Source: JABDMH01 sp964428345 (lineage in GTDB: Bacteria > Bacteroidota > Bacteroidia > Chitinophagales > Saprospiraceae). From it: DNA of 64,000 nt. The DNA lies in contig CAYRYD010000019.1 of the NCBI GenBank assembly GCA_964428345.1, positions 32,905-96,904 of the forward strand, written 5' to 3'. A program made the translations under genes and the position numbers. Below the pieces are notes generated by a model. It made no database searches. It was not told where the DNA came from and was given only the letters and a program-made list of their open reading frames with translations. The stretch's first letter is position 1. Each line of letters starts with the position of its first letter. Shown here piece after piece: positions 9,034-16,803 of the stretch.

Positions 9034-9064
9034 TTTGCAACTTTGTTGCATTATCATATCTTTG
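9034..9064 (+). promoter_or_regulatory. Bacteroidota-type promoter for merC
   Basis: TTTG at 9034-9037 and TATCTTTG at 9057-9064 are separated by exactly 19 bp, matching the Bacteroidota -33/-7 consensus TTTG-N19-TAnnTTTG. The -7 element ends 25 bp before the merC start. Confidence 0.75.
9036..9050. promoter_or_regulatory. Zur/Fur-like operator palindrome in merC promoter
   Basis: TGCAACTTTGTTGCA is a perfect 6-3-6 inverted repeat. It overlaps the -33 element and spacer of the merC promoter, the expected place for a repressor site. The shape resembles Fur-superfamily operators. MerC-domain genes in Bacteroidota are often neighbours of a Fur/Zur-type gene, though none lies in this window. Confidence 0.6.
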
Positions 9065-9089
9065 TAACTGATTTCATTCAGATTCACTT

Positions 9090-9491
9090 ATGGAGGAACG
9101 GTTTTTTGGATTTCATCTCGATTTCCTGGGATTCATTGCCAGCTTTACCTGTGCCATCCACTGCGCTGCGTTACCCTTTATAATGACGATGAGCATAGCA
9201 GGAGGTCTTGGCTGGATATCCGATCCGGTCACCGAACTGGGATTTCTGGTGGCCAGTATTACGATCGCCTCTTTTACCCTGGTGAATGGCTACCGGAAGC
9301 AAACCATTGACCGAACCGGATTGATAATCTTTGCGATGGGCTTCGCCCTGTTATTAGTAAGCAGTCTCCTTCCTCACGTGCACGGGATCGAGTTGATTTT
9401 TGCCGTTTTAGGTGGATTGACGATTGCGAGCGCCCACATCTACCATTGGCTACTGTTGCGGCGCAATGGTTGTCTGAGCCGGCAGGCTTAA
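9090..9491 (+). CDS. MerC domain-containing inner-membrane protein
   Basis: A 133-residue protein with about four transmembrane helices (near residues 8-30, 45-65, 72-92 and 95-115). The first helix carries Cys residues in TCAIHCAALPFIM, as in the MerC mercuric-transport family. MerC proteins of Bacteroidota lack the rest of a mer operon and are thought to move or sense a metal, most likely zinc, rather than mercury. No merR, merA or other mer gene is nearby. A strong consensus promoter with an embedded Zur/Fur-like palindrome lies directly upstream, which supports metal control. The metal is inference. Confidence 0.8.
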   Translation: MEERFFGFHLDFLGFIASFTCAIHCAALPFIMTMSIAGGLGWISDPVTELGFLVASITIASFTLVNGYRKQTIDRTGLIIFAMGFALLLVSSLLPHVHGIELIFAVLGGLTIASAHIYHWLLLRRNGCLSRQA

Positions 9492-9530
9492 ATGCGATCA
9501 ACCACCCTTGATTATTTTCTGGAGCTTTTT

Positions 9531-10442
9531 CTAATGGCTCACCGTGGCAAATGCCGGCTTCATCACCTGTTTTACATCATCGTAATAATCCATTACACTC
9601 TTCAGGGAATCCAAGGGTTCATCCGGAAAAATCATCGGTACAATAAAGTTTGAAGATAACATCTGAACTTCCCCTTCCCTAACCAGAATCTCGATGGGTA
9701 AAAAAGAGAAATTGGATGGCACATCTTCAGGTAGAACCGGCATACGGGCAGTCCATTCCACCGTTGACGTCAGGCCATAAAGTTTCGTTTTCTGATCGGG
9801 GATTTCCACCTGATAACAAATATTCACCGGCAGCTTACCGGTTCTAAAACTGGAATCAATCGTTTCTACCGCTTTCTCAAAGCTGATAAATTGTGCCAGT
9901 ACCTCGGACTTATCCGTGGTCGCCCCTTCTGGTTGTGGTTCAAAATGCTGTAAAACATCGGCCGAAAGACCATTTTCCGATCCAAAACCAGTTTCTACCA
10001 TATTTCCAACTGAACCGCACAATTGATTGAGCTTGCCAGACATAGCCAGGTACCGTGAGAACTCCACCTTGTAAAAATTTTCCCGAAAGATGGCGTTCCC
10101 CCAATACTCGGGATTCGGATAACTTATGTGTACTTTGTCATCTTTCTTCTCAATGACTACCCGCCAGGCAGCATTGACTCCAGTCATTCCTCCTACCTGT
10201 TTGACGGCCCCTACCAAATCCGGTGATGTTATGACCAAAACCATTGAATTTGGTGCATAGGCAGGACGGTATTCTCCAACAAAACGAAAACTGTAATCTC
10301 CTAAAGCTCGCAAAATCTTGTCCCGGACAACTTCCGGGTCTTCGGTACTTTCAGCACATAACAAATAGGGCTGAATAGATTGGGCAACTGTCATGTTTAT
10401 GGTAATCAATATCAGGGTGATCATCATACCAATGGGTTTCAT
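9531..10442 (-). CDS. Secreted protein, weakly DUF302-like, function unknown
   Basis: About 303 residues. The ATG at 10442 is preferred over the TTG three codons upstream because it opens the signal peptide (MKPIGMMITLILITINMTVAQ). The first half has a pattern that recalls DUF302 domains: a KILRALGDYSFRFVGEY start, MVLVITSPDLVGAVKQ, and VHISYPNPEYWGNAIFR, where the S-Y-x-N-P-x-Y-W-x-N-A run is the most telling. The second half (about 170-303) is unrecognised. It is probably periplasmic. The gene is isolated, convergent with merC and divergent from the serine hydrolase. The family link is by eye and weak. Confidence 0.65.
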   Translation of the reverse strand: MKPIGMMITLILITINMTVAQSIQPYLLCAESTEDPEVVRDKILRALGDYSFRFVGEYRPAYAPNSMVLVITSPDLVGAVKQVGGMTGVNAAWRVVIEKKDDKVHISYPNPEYWGNAIFRENFYKVEFSRYLAMSGKLNQLCGSVGNMVETGFGSENGLSADVLQHFEPQPEGATTDKSEVLAQFISFEKAVETIDSSFRTGKLPVNICYQVEIPDQKTKLYGLTSTVEWTARMPVLPEDVPSNFSFLPIEILVREGEVQMLSSNFIVPMIFPDEPLDSLKSVMDYYDDVKQVMKPAFATVSH

Positions 10443-10556
10443 GACACACAATTTAGTTGAGTAAACTTTATCGTTATTAAGTTAGCCTTTTTTAAAGAAT
10501 TTCATCCAAGAAATTATCCAGACAGGCTTCAGGGTTCAATATGAAACCGGAGCGAT

Positions 10557-10579
10557 TTGTTCTTGAATGACGAGAACAA
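10557..10579. promoter_or_regulatory. Operator-like inverted repeat upstream of serine hydrolase
   Basis: TTGTTCT at 10557-10563 and AGAACAA at 10573-10579 are perfect 7-bp arms around a 9-base spacer, 73 bp before the serine hydrolase start in a 210-bp divergent gap. No T tract follows. A role as operator is only suggested by position. Confidence 0.35.
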
Positions 10580-10652
10580 TCCGCCAACTGTATCTCTAAT
10601 GGATCATTAGTTTTTACACGGAAAACCTTACTTTGGTGACAAAGAACCTTCC

Positions 10653-12185
10653 ATGAGGATCCAACACCTTCTTCTTATTCCAATTTACCTGATCGGTGTC
10701 AACATTCAGGCGCAGATCACGCCTGATCTTAAAAAACTGGATGAATATTTCCGCAAAATGGTGGAAGATTGGGAAGTACCCTCCATGGCTGTCGGCCTGG
10801 TAAAAGATGGTCAGTTAATATTCAACAAAGCTTATGGCACCAAAGAAGCAGGGAAGGAAGCCTCTCCCAATGGTCAAACCCTGTATGCCATTGCATCCAA
10901 TTCCAAAGCTTTCACGTCGGCGATCATTGCCATGCTGGTTCAGAAAGGCCATTTACGGTGGGATGACAAGGTACAGGACCATCTTCCCTACTTTGAAATT
11001 TACGATCCCTATCTTAGTAAACAAGTGACTGTCCGGGACTTGCTTTGTCACCGCGTGGGACTGGGTACTTTCAGCGGTGATGTGATCTGGTATCAGTCAG
11101 ACTTTTCTTCCGAGGAGATCATTCGCCGGATCAAACACCTGCCGCAGGCCTACCCCTTCCGGTCGGGCTATGGTTACTCCAACCTGATGTACATTACGGC
11201 AGGCGAGCTGATCCGGAAAATTACCGGTAAAAGTTATTCTGAGAATGTGCAGGAACGCATTTTCGATCCGTTAGGTATGACCCGCTCTATCATAGGCCCG
11301 GCCCGCTTGCACGAGATGGGGAATTTTGCTACCCCCCACCACCTTAGAGAAAATCGAACCAGCGAGCCCATCGAATGGGTCGACTGGACAGAGATCGCCG
11401 CAACGGGTGGTATCATCAGTTGTGTGGAAGACATGGCCAAATGGATGATCTTCAATCTCAATCACGGCATCTGGAATGGTGATACACTGCTGACCAGAAG
11501 CTCGCGAAACATCCTGTGGACTCCCCATAACAATTACATGGTGGATCATACCAGTAAAAACGACCTCAACACCCATCTGAGCGGTTACGGCCTGGGATGG
11601 AATCTCCGGGACTATGATGGCCATTTCTTTGCAGGCCATACCGGGGGATTTGACGGTATGCTGACAGCTGTTTCGCTAATTCCGGACCAAAAGGTGGGAG
11701 TGGTCATCCTGACCAACGGGATGCAAAGTCCCTATATGGCCGCCAATTATTACGCACTTGATGCCTTGCTGGGCCGGCCGGAAAAAGACTGGTCGTCCGA
11801 CATGCTGGAAAGAGTGAAGCAAAGGGCCGGCGGAGATGCCCGCATCACGAACCGCATCAACAAGCGGAAAACCGGCACCAGACCTTCCCTTGATCTTTCG
11901 GCGTATACCGGGACCTATCATTCCAAGATCCATGGCTATATCAATATAACTCTATCCGATGACCGGTTGCGAATGGAGTTTGATCACGCACCGGCTTTCT
12001 CTGCAAACCTGGATCACTGGCACTATGATGTATTTAAGATCAACTGGGACAAGCCAAGTGCATGGTTTAGTTTTGGTACGGTCAAATTCAATATGGATAA
12101 TAACCTGAAAATTACCGGATTGGATTTCGATATTCCAAACGATGACATCTTTTTCGAAGAATTAAAGCCAGTCAGGGTCAATTGA
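10653..12185 (+). CDS. Secreted serine hydrolase of the class C beta-lactamase / PBP-like family
   Basis: A 510-residue exported protein with signal peptide (about residues 1-20). The catalytic domain shows the three expected motifs: S82-N-S-K85 (SxxK nucleophile and base), a YSN in GYGYSNLMY, and HTG in FAGHTGGFDG, the counterpart of KTG. The C-terminal 100 residues or so form a DUF3471-like beta-barrel that often follows this domain (YTGTYHSKIHGYINI). Members are peptidases, esterases or D-aminopeptidases more often than antibiotic-resistance enzymes, so resistance should not be assumed. The following acetyltransferase gene starts 27 bp later and may be co-transcribed. Confidence 0.9.
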   Translation: MRIQHLLLIPIYLIGVNIQAQITPDLKKLDEYFRKMVEDWEVPSMAVGLVKDGQLIFNKAYGTKEAGKEASPNGQTLYAIASNSKAFTSAIIAMLVQKGHLRWDDKVQDHLPYFEIYDPYLSKQVTVRDLLCHRVGLGTFSGDVIWYQSDFSSEEIIRRIKHLPQAYPFRSGYGYSNLMYITAGELIRKITGKSYSENVQERIFDPLGMTRSIIGPARLHEMGNFATPHHLRENRTSEPIEWVDWTEIAATGGIISCVEDMAKWMIFNLNHGIWNGDTLLTRSSRNILWTPHNNYMVDHTSKNDLNTHLSGYGLGWNLRDYDGHFFAGHTGGFDGMLTAVSLIPDQKVGVVILTNGMQSPYMAANYYALDALLGRPEKDWSSDMLERVKQRAGGDARITNRINKRKTGTRPSLDLSAYTGTYHSKIHGYINITLSDDRLRMEFDHAPAFSANLDHWHYDVFKINWDKPSAWFSFGTVKFNMDNNLKITGLDFDIPNDDIFFEELKPVRVN

Positions 12186-12212
12186 TCTGTGAACAAATCC
12201 GATATTGTGACC

Positions 12213-12764
12213 ATGAAGATCAGTTACGAGACTGCCCGGGCTACCGATGCCGGCGAGATCGCGGCACTGCATGCCTTAAGCTGGCAACGCCATTACCGTG
12301 GCATATATACCGATCAATATCTGGATCATGAAGTGCAAAACGAGAGGCTGAATGTATGGCGGTCCCGGTTTAAAAAATCCGATAAAAAGCAATTGGTCAT
12401 CAAAGCCATGCATAGGGATAAAATCATTGGCTTTGCCTGCACCTTTCTCGATGCGGATCCCGTGCATGGCGCTCTCGTCGATAACCTGCATGTGCTCCAG
12501 GAATATCAGGGTCATGGTATCGGCCGGACTTTAATGCAAATGAGTGCTCGTTGGGTCCTCGAAAACCGGCCTTCCAGTAAGATCCACCTGATGGTTTTGG
12601 AAAAAAATTATCCGGCCAGGACTTTCTATTCCAATCTGGGAGCCCGGATGTCTGAGGTATATTTCCTCCCCAATCCGACCGGACAACCAGAGGCAGTCAT
12701 CCGTTGCGAATGGAATCCGGCAGACCTTCTGGATGCGGCAGGCACGGTAAAACTACCTTCTTAA
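12213..12764 (+). CDS. GNAT family N-acetyltransferase
   Basis: About 183 residues. The ATG at 12213 is chosen because the GNAT fold begins at once (KISYETARATDAGEIAALH); an in-frame GTG at 12189 would add eight residues. Motif A, the acetyl-CoA pyrophosphate loop, is visible as YQGHGIGRTLMQM, with the preceding beta4 strand VDNLHVLQ and a later beta5 strand IHLMVLEKN. The acceptor substrate is unknown. It lies just downstream of the serine hydrolase on the same strand, and its 3' end overlaps the convergent metallopeptidase-like gene by 12 bp. Confidence 0.88.
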   Translation: MKISYETARATDAGEIAALHALSWQRHYRGIYTDQYLDHEVQNERLNVWRSRFKKSDKKQLVIKAMHRDKIIGFACTFLDADPVHGALVDNLHVLQEYQGHGIGRTLMQMSARWVLENRPSSKIHLMVLEKNYPARTFYSNLGARMSEVYFLPNPTGQPEAVIRCEWNPADLLDAAGTVKLPS

Positions 12765-13205
12765 GAAAAGTTCATCCAAATATTGGTCTCTGGTCTCCGC
12801 ACTGTAGTTGTCGGCACATCGCTGACCGCTTTGCATGATGGATTTGCAATGCCCGTCACTTCCCACCTCATCAAGGTGAGCCCGGTTTAGAATGCAATGG
12901 CCCAATTCATGAAAAACGAGTTTTTCCTTCTCAAAATCGTCGAGGATAGACCAGTAAAATGTATTGATAATGATTTGGTCCGGCTGGTCATCGTGATAGT
13001 TACACCACCCCAGCCGGGCACTGTCGTCATGCAGCTCTAACCGGGCTTCAACCGGCCGGTCCTTGTAATTGACCACAATGCCCCGCCGGGAAGCTTCCTC
13101 GCTAAACAGTTGAAGATAATTTTGCAATGGCTCATCGACCAGCTCCTCCCTGTGGCAGGAGATCAGTACCAGTAAAAACAACAACTTAGAAATGATCTTG
13201 AGCAT
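12753..13205 (-). CDS. Small lipoprotein with metallopeptidase-like HExGH motif
   Basis: About 150 residues when started at the ATG at 13205, which opens a lipoprotein signal (MLKIISKLLFLLVLISC, lipobox LISC). A longer in-frame start at 13241 would bury that signal. A zinc-protease-like helix, FHELGHCILNRAH, carries HExxH with a further His six residues on. A conserved-looking IIINTFYWSILDDFEKEKLVFHELGHC stretch surrounds it, and the C-terminal YSAETRDQYLDELF is typical of small putative peptidases of Bacteroidota. It is probably anchored in the outer membrane or periplasm. Substrate unknown. Confidence 0.75.
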   Translation of the reverse strand: MLKIISKLLFLLVLISCHREELVDEPLQNYLQLFSEEASRRGIVVNYKDRPVEARLELHDDSARLGWCNYHDDQPDQIIINTFYWSILDDFEKEKLVFHELGHCILNRAHLDEVGSDGHCKSIMQSGQRCADNYSAETRDQYLDELFLRR

Positions 13206-13377
13206 AGGATGACATCCGAATGAAAACGCCTGAAATCCCATTTTTGTCTACTCTCAGTTCCGGCAGATCAATAATTCATTCCGGATATTTACCTCTAAAC
13301 AAAAAGATATTCAGGAAATATGCAACCATTCGAATGACAATATCGTCCATTTAGTAAAAGACCATAGAAAATAATCG

Positions 13378-15798
13378 ATGCTCAAAAGTTACATTACGAC
13401 CGCTTTAAGAAATCTGTGGCGTTACCGGGGGTATACGCTCATCAATATTCTGGGATTGGCCATTGGTCTTTCCTGCGTTATGTTGATACTCTTATACGTA
13501 CGGTCAGAACTCAGCTATGACCGCTTTCACGAAAACCGGGATCAGATTTACCTGCTCACCCTCCAATCAACCAATCCACAGAACGGTGTGACCAGCCAAA
13601 GGGCTATTGGGCCTTACCGGCTGGCAGATGAATTGAAGGTTGATTTTCCCGATCTGGAACAAATCATCCGGATTGCACCTCAGGGTCGGGAAACCATTGA
13701 ATATCAGGACCAGATTTACCAGGAAAGCAAACTGGCCTTTGTCGATCCGGAAATTTTTCAGGTTTTTACCTTCCCTCTGAGTACGGGTGACCCTGGGAAG
13801 GTCCTTGAAGATCCCTATTCCCTGGTCATGACTGATGCCATCGCCAAAAAATATTTTGGAAATGACAATCCAATCGGACAAGTCGTAAGGATTCGCGGTA
13901 CCGACTTCAAGGTGACTGGTATTATGGAAGAAATTCCGGACCAGTCCCAATTCAAATTTGATATCCTGGTCTCCATGAATTGTGCACCCAATGTATTTTC
14001 GAAAATTGTACTGGAAAATTGGGGCGAAGGTTATGTCCTGACTTTGGCGATGACCAAACCCAAGGAGAGTCCCCAGGATTTTACCACCCGATTGCAGGAA
14101 TTCACCAATGTAAAACTGGAATCATGGAAGGCATTCTCACCGGCGATCGTCATGCACCCATTGTCGAGCCTCTACCTCAACTCTGGAAATCTTGCAGGTT
14201 TTGCACCGGGAGGTGACCGGACCTATGTCATCGCATTCTCCTTCATTGCTGGTTTTATACTGTTGATTGCCTGTATCAATTTCATGAACCTGGCCACCGC
14301 CCGTTCGGCAATACGGGCAAGGGAAGTTGGATTAAGGAAAGTGGTAGGAGCTGGTCGATCCCAGCTGATTACCCAATTTCTGAGTGAAAGTATTACCCTG
14401 GCTCTGATCTGTCTGGTCATAGCCCTTTTCATCGTGAAATGGACAATCCCTTCCTTCAACCAGCTAGCCGACCGTTCGATTTCGTTTCAGTTTTTTGACA
14501 ATTTCGGGTTGCTGGCGGGGTTCCTTGGATTGGCGGTAATAGCTGGTATTCTCGCCGGAAGTTATCCGGCACTCCTGCTCTCCGGTTTTAGTCCGGTCAA
14601 TGTATTCTCGGGAAACCTCTCGGAAGGATTTAAGGGGGCTTCGTTGCGAAAGGTACTGGTGACTTTCCAATTTGCAATCTCCATCTTTTTAATAATTATC
14701 ACAGGTATTGTGTATCTGCAAATAAAATACTGCCGGGATCTGGATATTGGATTTGACAAGAGTCACTTACTGGTCATTAACGGAACCCCTCTGGATATGC
14801 GGGCCCGTTATGATCAGTTACGTACCGAACTATTATCCAATCCACAAATCGAAAATTGCGCTGCAGCCTCAAGGGTACCACCGGGTCGGCTTTCCAGTTC
14901 GTTACGGGCCCGTCCGGAAGGCATTCCGGAAGATCAGCAACGAGGAATGCAGACTGTTTGGACTGATTATGATTTTATCGAGACAATCGGACTTGAGTTG
15001 GCAGCAGGCCGGAGCTTTCGCCGTGATTTTCCCGCTGATGCCAGCACCGGTTTTATGCTTAATGAAGCGGCCGTAAAAGAAATCGGATGGACGAATGAAG
15101 AAGCCATTGATAAAACCTTTGGCAGCAGTGAAATCAAAGACTGGGAAAACGGTCAGTGGGAAAACCGGGACGGAAAAGTAATTGGTGTATTGAAAGATTT
15201 TCATTTTGAATCACTCAAACAGGAAATTATCCCAACCGTATACTTTATTGCTCCCTATATGGCCTGGAATTATGTCATCCGGATCAAACCGGGAAACATT
15301 CCTTCGACCCTCAATTTTATCGAAGAAAAATGGAAACAATTCAGTCCTGATACTCCGTTTGAGTACACTTTCGTCGATGATAACTTTGAACAATTATACC
15401 GCAATGAAGAAAGGCAGGGTAAGATCTTTGGTGTATTTTCCGGTCTGGCCATTTTTATTGCCTGCCTGGGTCTGATTGGACTGGCATCTTTTACTGCCGA
15501 AAGGCGTAAAAAGGAAGTGGGCATCCGGAAGGTGCTTGGGGCCTCGGGTTTTAATCTGATCCTATTACTATCCAAAGAATTTACCGGGCTGGTCATAATT
15601 GCCTTTGTGCTGGCCGTTCCGGTGTCCTGGCTGATCATGAAAAATTGGCTGCAGGATTTTGCATACCAGGTATCGGTGGGTCCAGCCGTATTCATTATTT
15701 CAGGGCTCTTTGCCCTGTTGATTGCCTGGCTTACCGTCAGCACTCAAACTGCACGGGCCGCATTCAGCAATCCGGCAAAGGTGATACGTAACGAATAA
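13378..15798 (+). CDS. MacB/FtsX-type ABC transporter permease
   Basis: An 806-residue membrane protein with two fused MacB-periplasmic plus FtsX units. Transmembrane helices appear at about residues 20-42, 285-305, 335-355, 380-405, 425-447, 680-700, 728-750 and 765-790, and each half has a large periplasmic domain between. The MARE-like EVGLRKVVGAGRSQL and KEVGIRKVLGASGFNL loops are the typical coupling signatures repeated in both halves. Such permeases need a MacB-like ATPase, yet none lies nearby. They usually act in export of peptides or lipids, or in mechanotransmission. The gene stands alone between convergent and divergent neighbours. Confidence 0.9.
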   Translation: MLKSYITTALRNLWRYRGYTLINILGLAIGLSCVMLILLYVRSELSYDRFHENRDQIYLLTLQSTNPQNGVTSQRAIGPYRLADELKVDFPDLEQIIRIAPQGRETIEYQDQIYQESKLAFVDPEIFQVFTFPLSTGDPGKVLEDPYSLVMTDAIAKKYFGNDNPIGQVVRIRGTDFKVTGIMEEIPDQSQFKFDILVSMNCAPNVFSKIVLENWGEGYVLTLAMTKPKESPQDFTTRLQEFTNVKLESWKAFSPAIVMHPLSSLYLNSGNLAGFAPGGDRTYVIAFSFIAGFILLIACINFMNLATARSAIRAREVGLRKVVGAGRSQLITQFLSESITLALICLVIALFIVKWTIPSFNQLADRSISFQFFDNFGLLAGFLGLAVIAGILAGSYPALLLSGFSPVNVFSGNLSEGFKGASLRKVLVTFQFAISIFLIIITGIVYLQIKYCRDLDIGFDKSHLLVINGTPLDMRARYDQLRTELLSNPQIENCAAASRVPPGRLSSSLRARPEGIPEDQQRGMQTVWTDYDFIETIGLELAAGRSFRRDFPADASTGFMLNEAAVKEIGWTNEEAIDKTFGSSEIKDWENGQWENRDGKVIGVLKDFHFESLKQEIIPTVYFIAPYMAWNYVIRIKPGNIPSTLNFIEEKWKQFSPDTPFEYTFVDDNFEQLYRNEERQGKIFGVFSGLAIFIACLGLIGLASFTAERRKKEVGIRKVLGASGFNLILLLSKEFTGLVIIAFVLAVPVSWLIMKNWLQDFAYQVSVGPAVFIISGLFALLIAWLTVSTQTARAAFSNPAKVIRNE

Positions 15799-15857
15799 GG
15801 GACTACCAGCCCCAGCTTTCACAGCTATGTATCAACAATACTCCTTCTTGATCACCA

Positions 15858-16721
15858 TCAGGTACCGAGCAGGTATTTCCTGAGGAGAGCAATTCCTTTA
15901 TGGATCTCCTCGCGGCCGCTCGATTCAATGCCGTACCATCCCTGATAGCCGGATTTTTTGGCCATGGCAATCATTTTGGCCGTCAACTCTTCGGTAGGTT
16001 GGTTTCGGTACGACATACCCATGGCATATGGCAACGTTTTCTCCAGGTATTCGACATTGTCAAAATCATCCGATGGTCCCCTCCAGTCGGGATAAGTGCC
16101 AAAAAGCGGATCGTTGACTTTTTTCATCAGTTTAACCATCCAATCGGCATCGTTTGACACCCCACCGTGATTTTCGATGACGATCTTTATTCCGGAAGGC
16201 CTGGTATAATCCAGTAACATTTGATAAGATTCTGTAGCCCACTTCAGCGCTTCAACGGGATCTGCATCTTTCGGAGCCCGGCAATTGGTACGGACGGCAT
16301 GGCAGCCCAGGTAGTGAGCAATATCGACCCATTTTCGATGATTGATTTCAAATTGTTTCCGGAGTTCTTTCGTTGGCTCAGCTCCATCCCCTTCGGCATC
16401 CACCATGATCAGGACCATGGTCACTCCATGTTCATCAGCATTTTTCTTTAACTGGTTTAAATAACTTACCGTTGGTACTTCAAAAAGGGTATTAACAAAT
16501 TCAATGCCGTTCAAATTAAAATCTTCGCGGGCAATTTTTGGAAAATCCAGATTCTTCCATTTTCCGTTGCGGATTTCATCGACGAGCGCCCATTGCGCCA
16601 GAGAAATATCGTCTTTTATCATCTTTTGATCAGTTATTAAATTATTGGTCAATATCGATGGACTCAAAAATCCGGCAGTACCTAAAAAGGATGAGTCCCT
16701 GATAAATTTTCTGCGATCCAT
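15858..16721 (-). CDS. Tat-signal sugar phosphate isomerase/epimerase family protein (TIM barrel)
   Basis: A 287-residue protein with a Tat-like N-terminus (MDRRKFIRDSSFLGTAGFL). The body fits the xylose-isomerase-like/AP endonuclease 2 TIM barrel: NLNGIEFVN, VRTNCRAPKD, IKIVIENHGGVSNDADWMVKLMKKV and the closing WYGIESSGREEIHKGI, with Glu and His residues at strand ends that could bind a metal. Export by Tat implies action on a free or keto sugar in the periplasm rather than a sugar phosphate. It lies 82 bp downstream of the Gfo/Idh/MocA gene on the same strand, and such pairs are common in Bacteroidota. Substrate unknown. Confidence 0.87.
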   Translation of the reverse strand: MDRRKFIRDSSFLGTAGFLSPSILTNNLITDQKMIKDDISLAQWALVDEIRNGKWKNLDFPKIAREDFNLNGIEFVNTLFEVPTVSYLNQLKKNADEHGVTMVLIMVDAEGDGAEPTKELRKQFEINHRKWVDIAHYLGCHAVRTNCRAPKDADPVEALKWATESYQMLLDYTRPSGIKIVIENHGGVSNDADWMVKLMKKVNDPLFGTYPDWRGPSDDFDNVEYLEKTLPYAMGMSYRNQPTEELTAKMIAMAKKSGYQGWYGIESSGREEIHKGIALLRKYLLGT

Positions 16722-16727
16722 TTTTTT

Positions 16728-16777
16728 TGTTTAACTGTTTAATGTTTAATTGTTTAACTGTTCTGTTTGATTGTTCC
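16728..16777. repeat. Short imperfect tandem repeat TGTTTAA(C/T)
   Basis: Five to six copies of a 7-8 base unit (TGTTTAAC, TGTTTAA, TGTTTAAT, TGTTTAAC, TGTTC, TGTTTGA) fill the 82-bp space upstream of the isomerase start. The array is seen directly; function is unknown. Confidence 0.6.
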
Positions 16778-16803
16778 ATTTGAAGTTCAAAAGGCTGTAG
16801 GCC

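Noticed and set aside
9090..9491. MerC as part of a mercury-resistance operon
   Set aside because: No merR, merT, merP or merA is present and the promoter carries a Fur/Zur-like site instead.
10653..12185. Serine hydrolase as an antibiotic-resistance beta-lactamase
   Set aside because: It has the SxxK, YxN and HTG motifs of the broad family, but a DUF3471-like C-terminus and no resistance context; most such proteins are peptidases or esterases.
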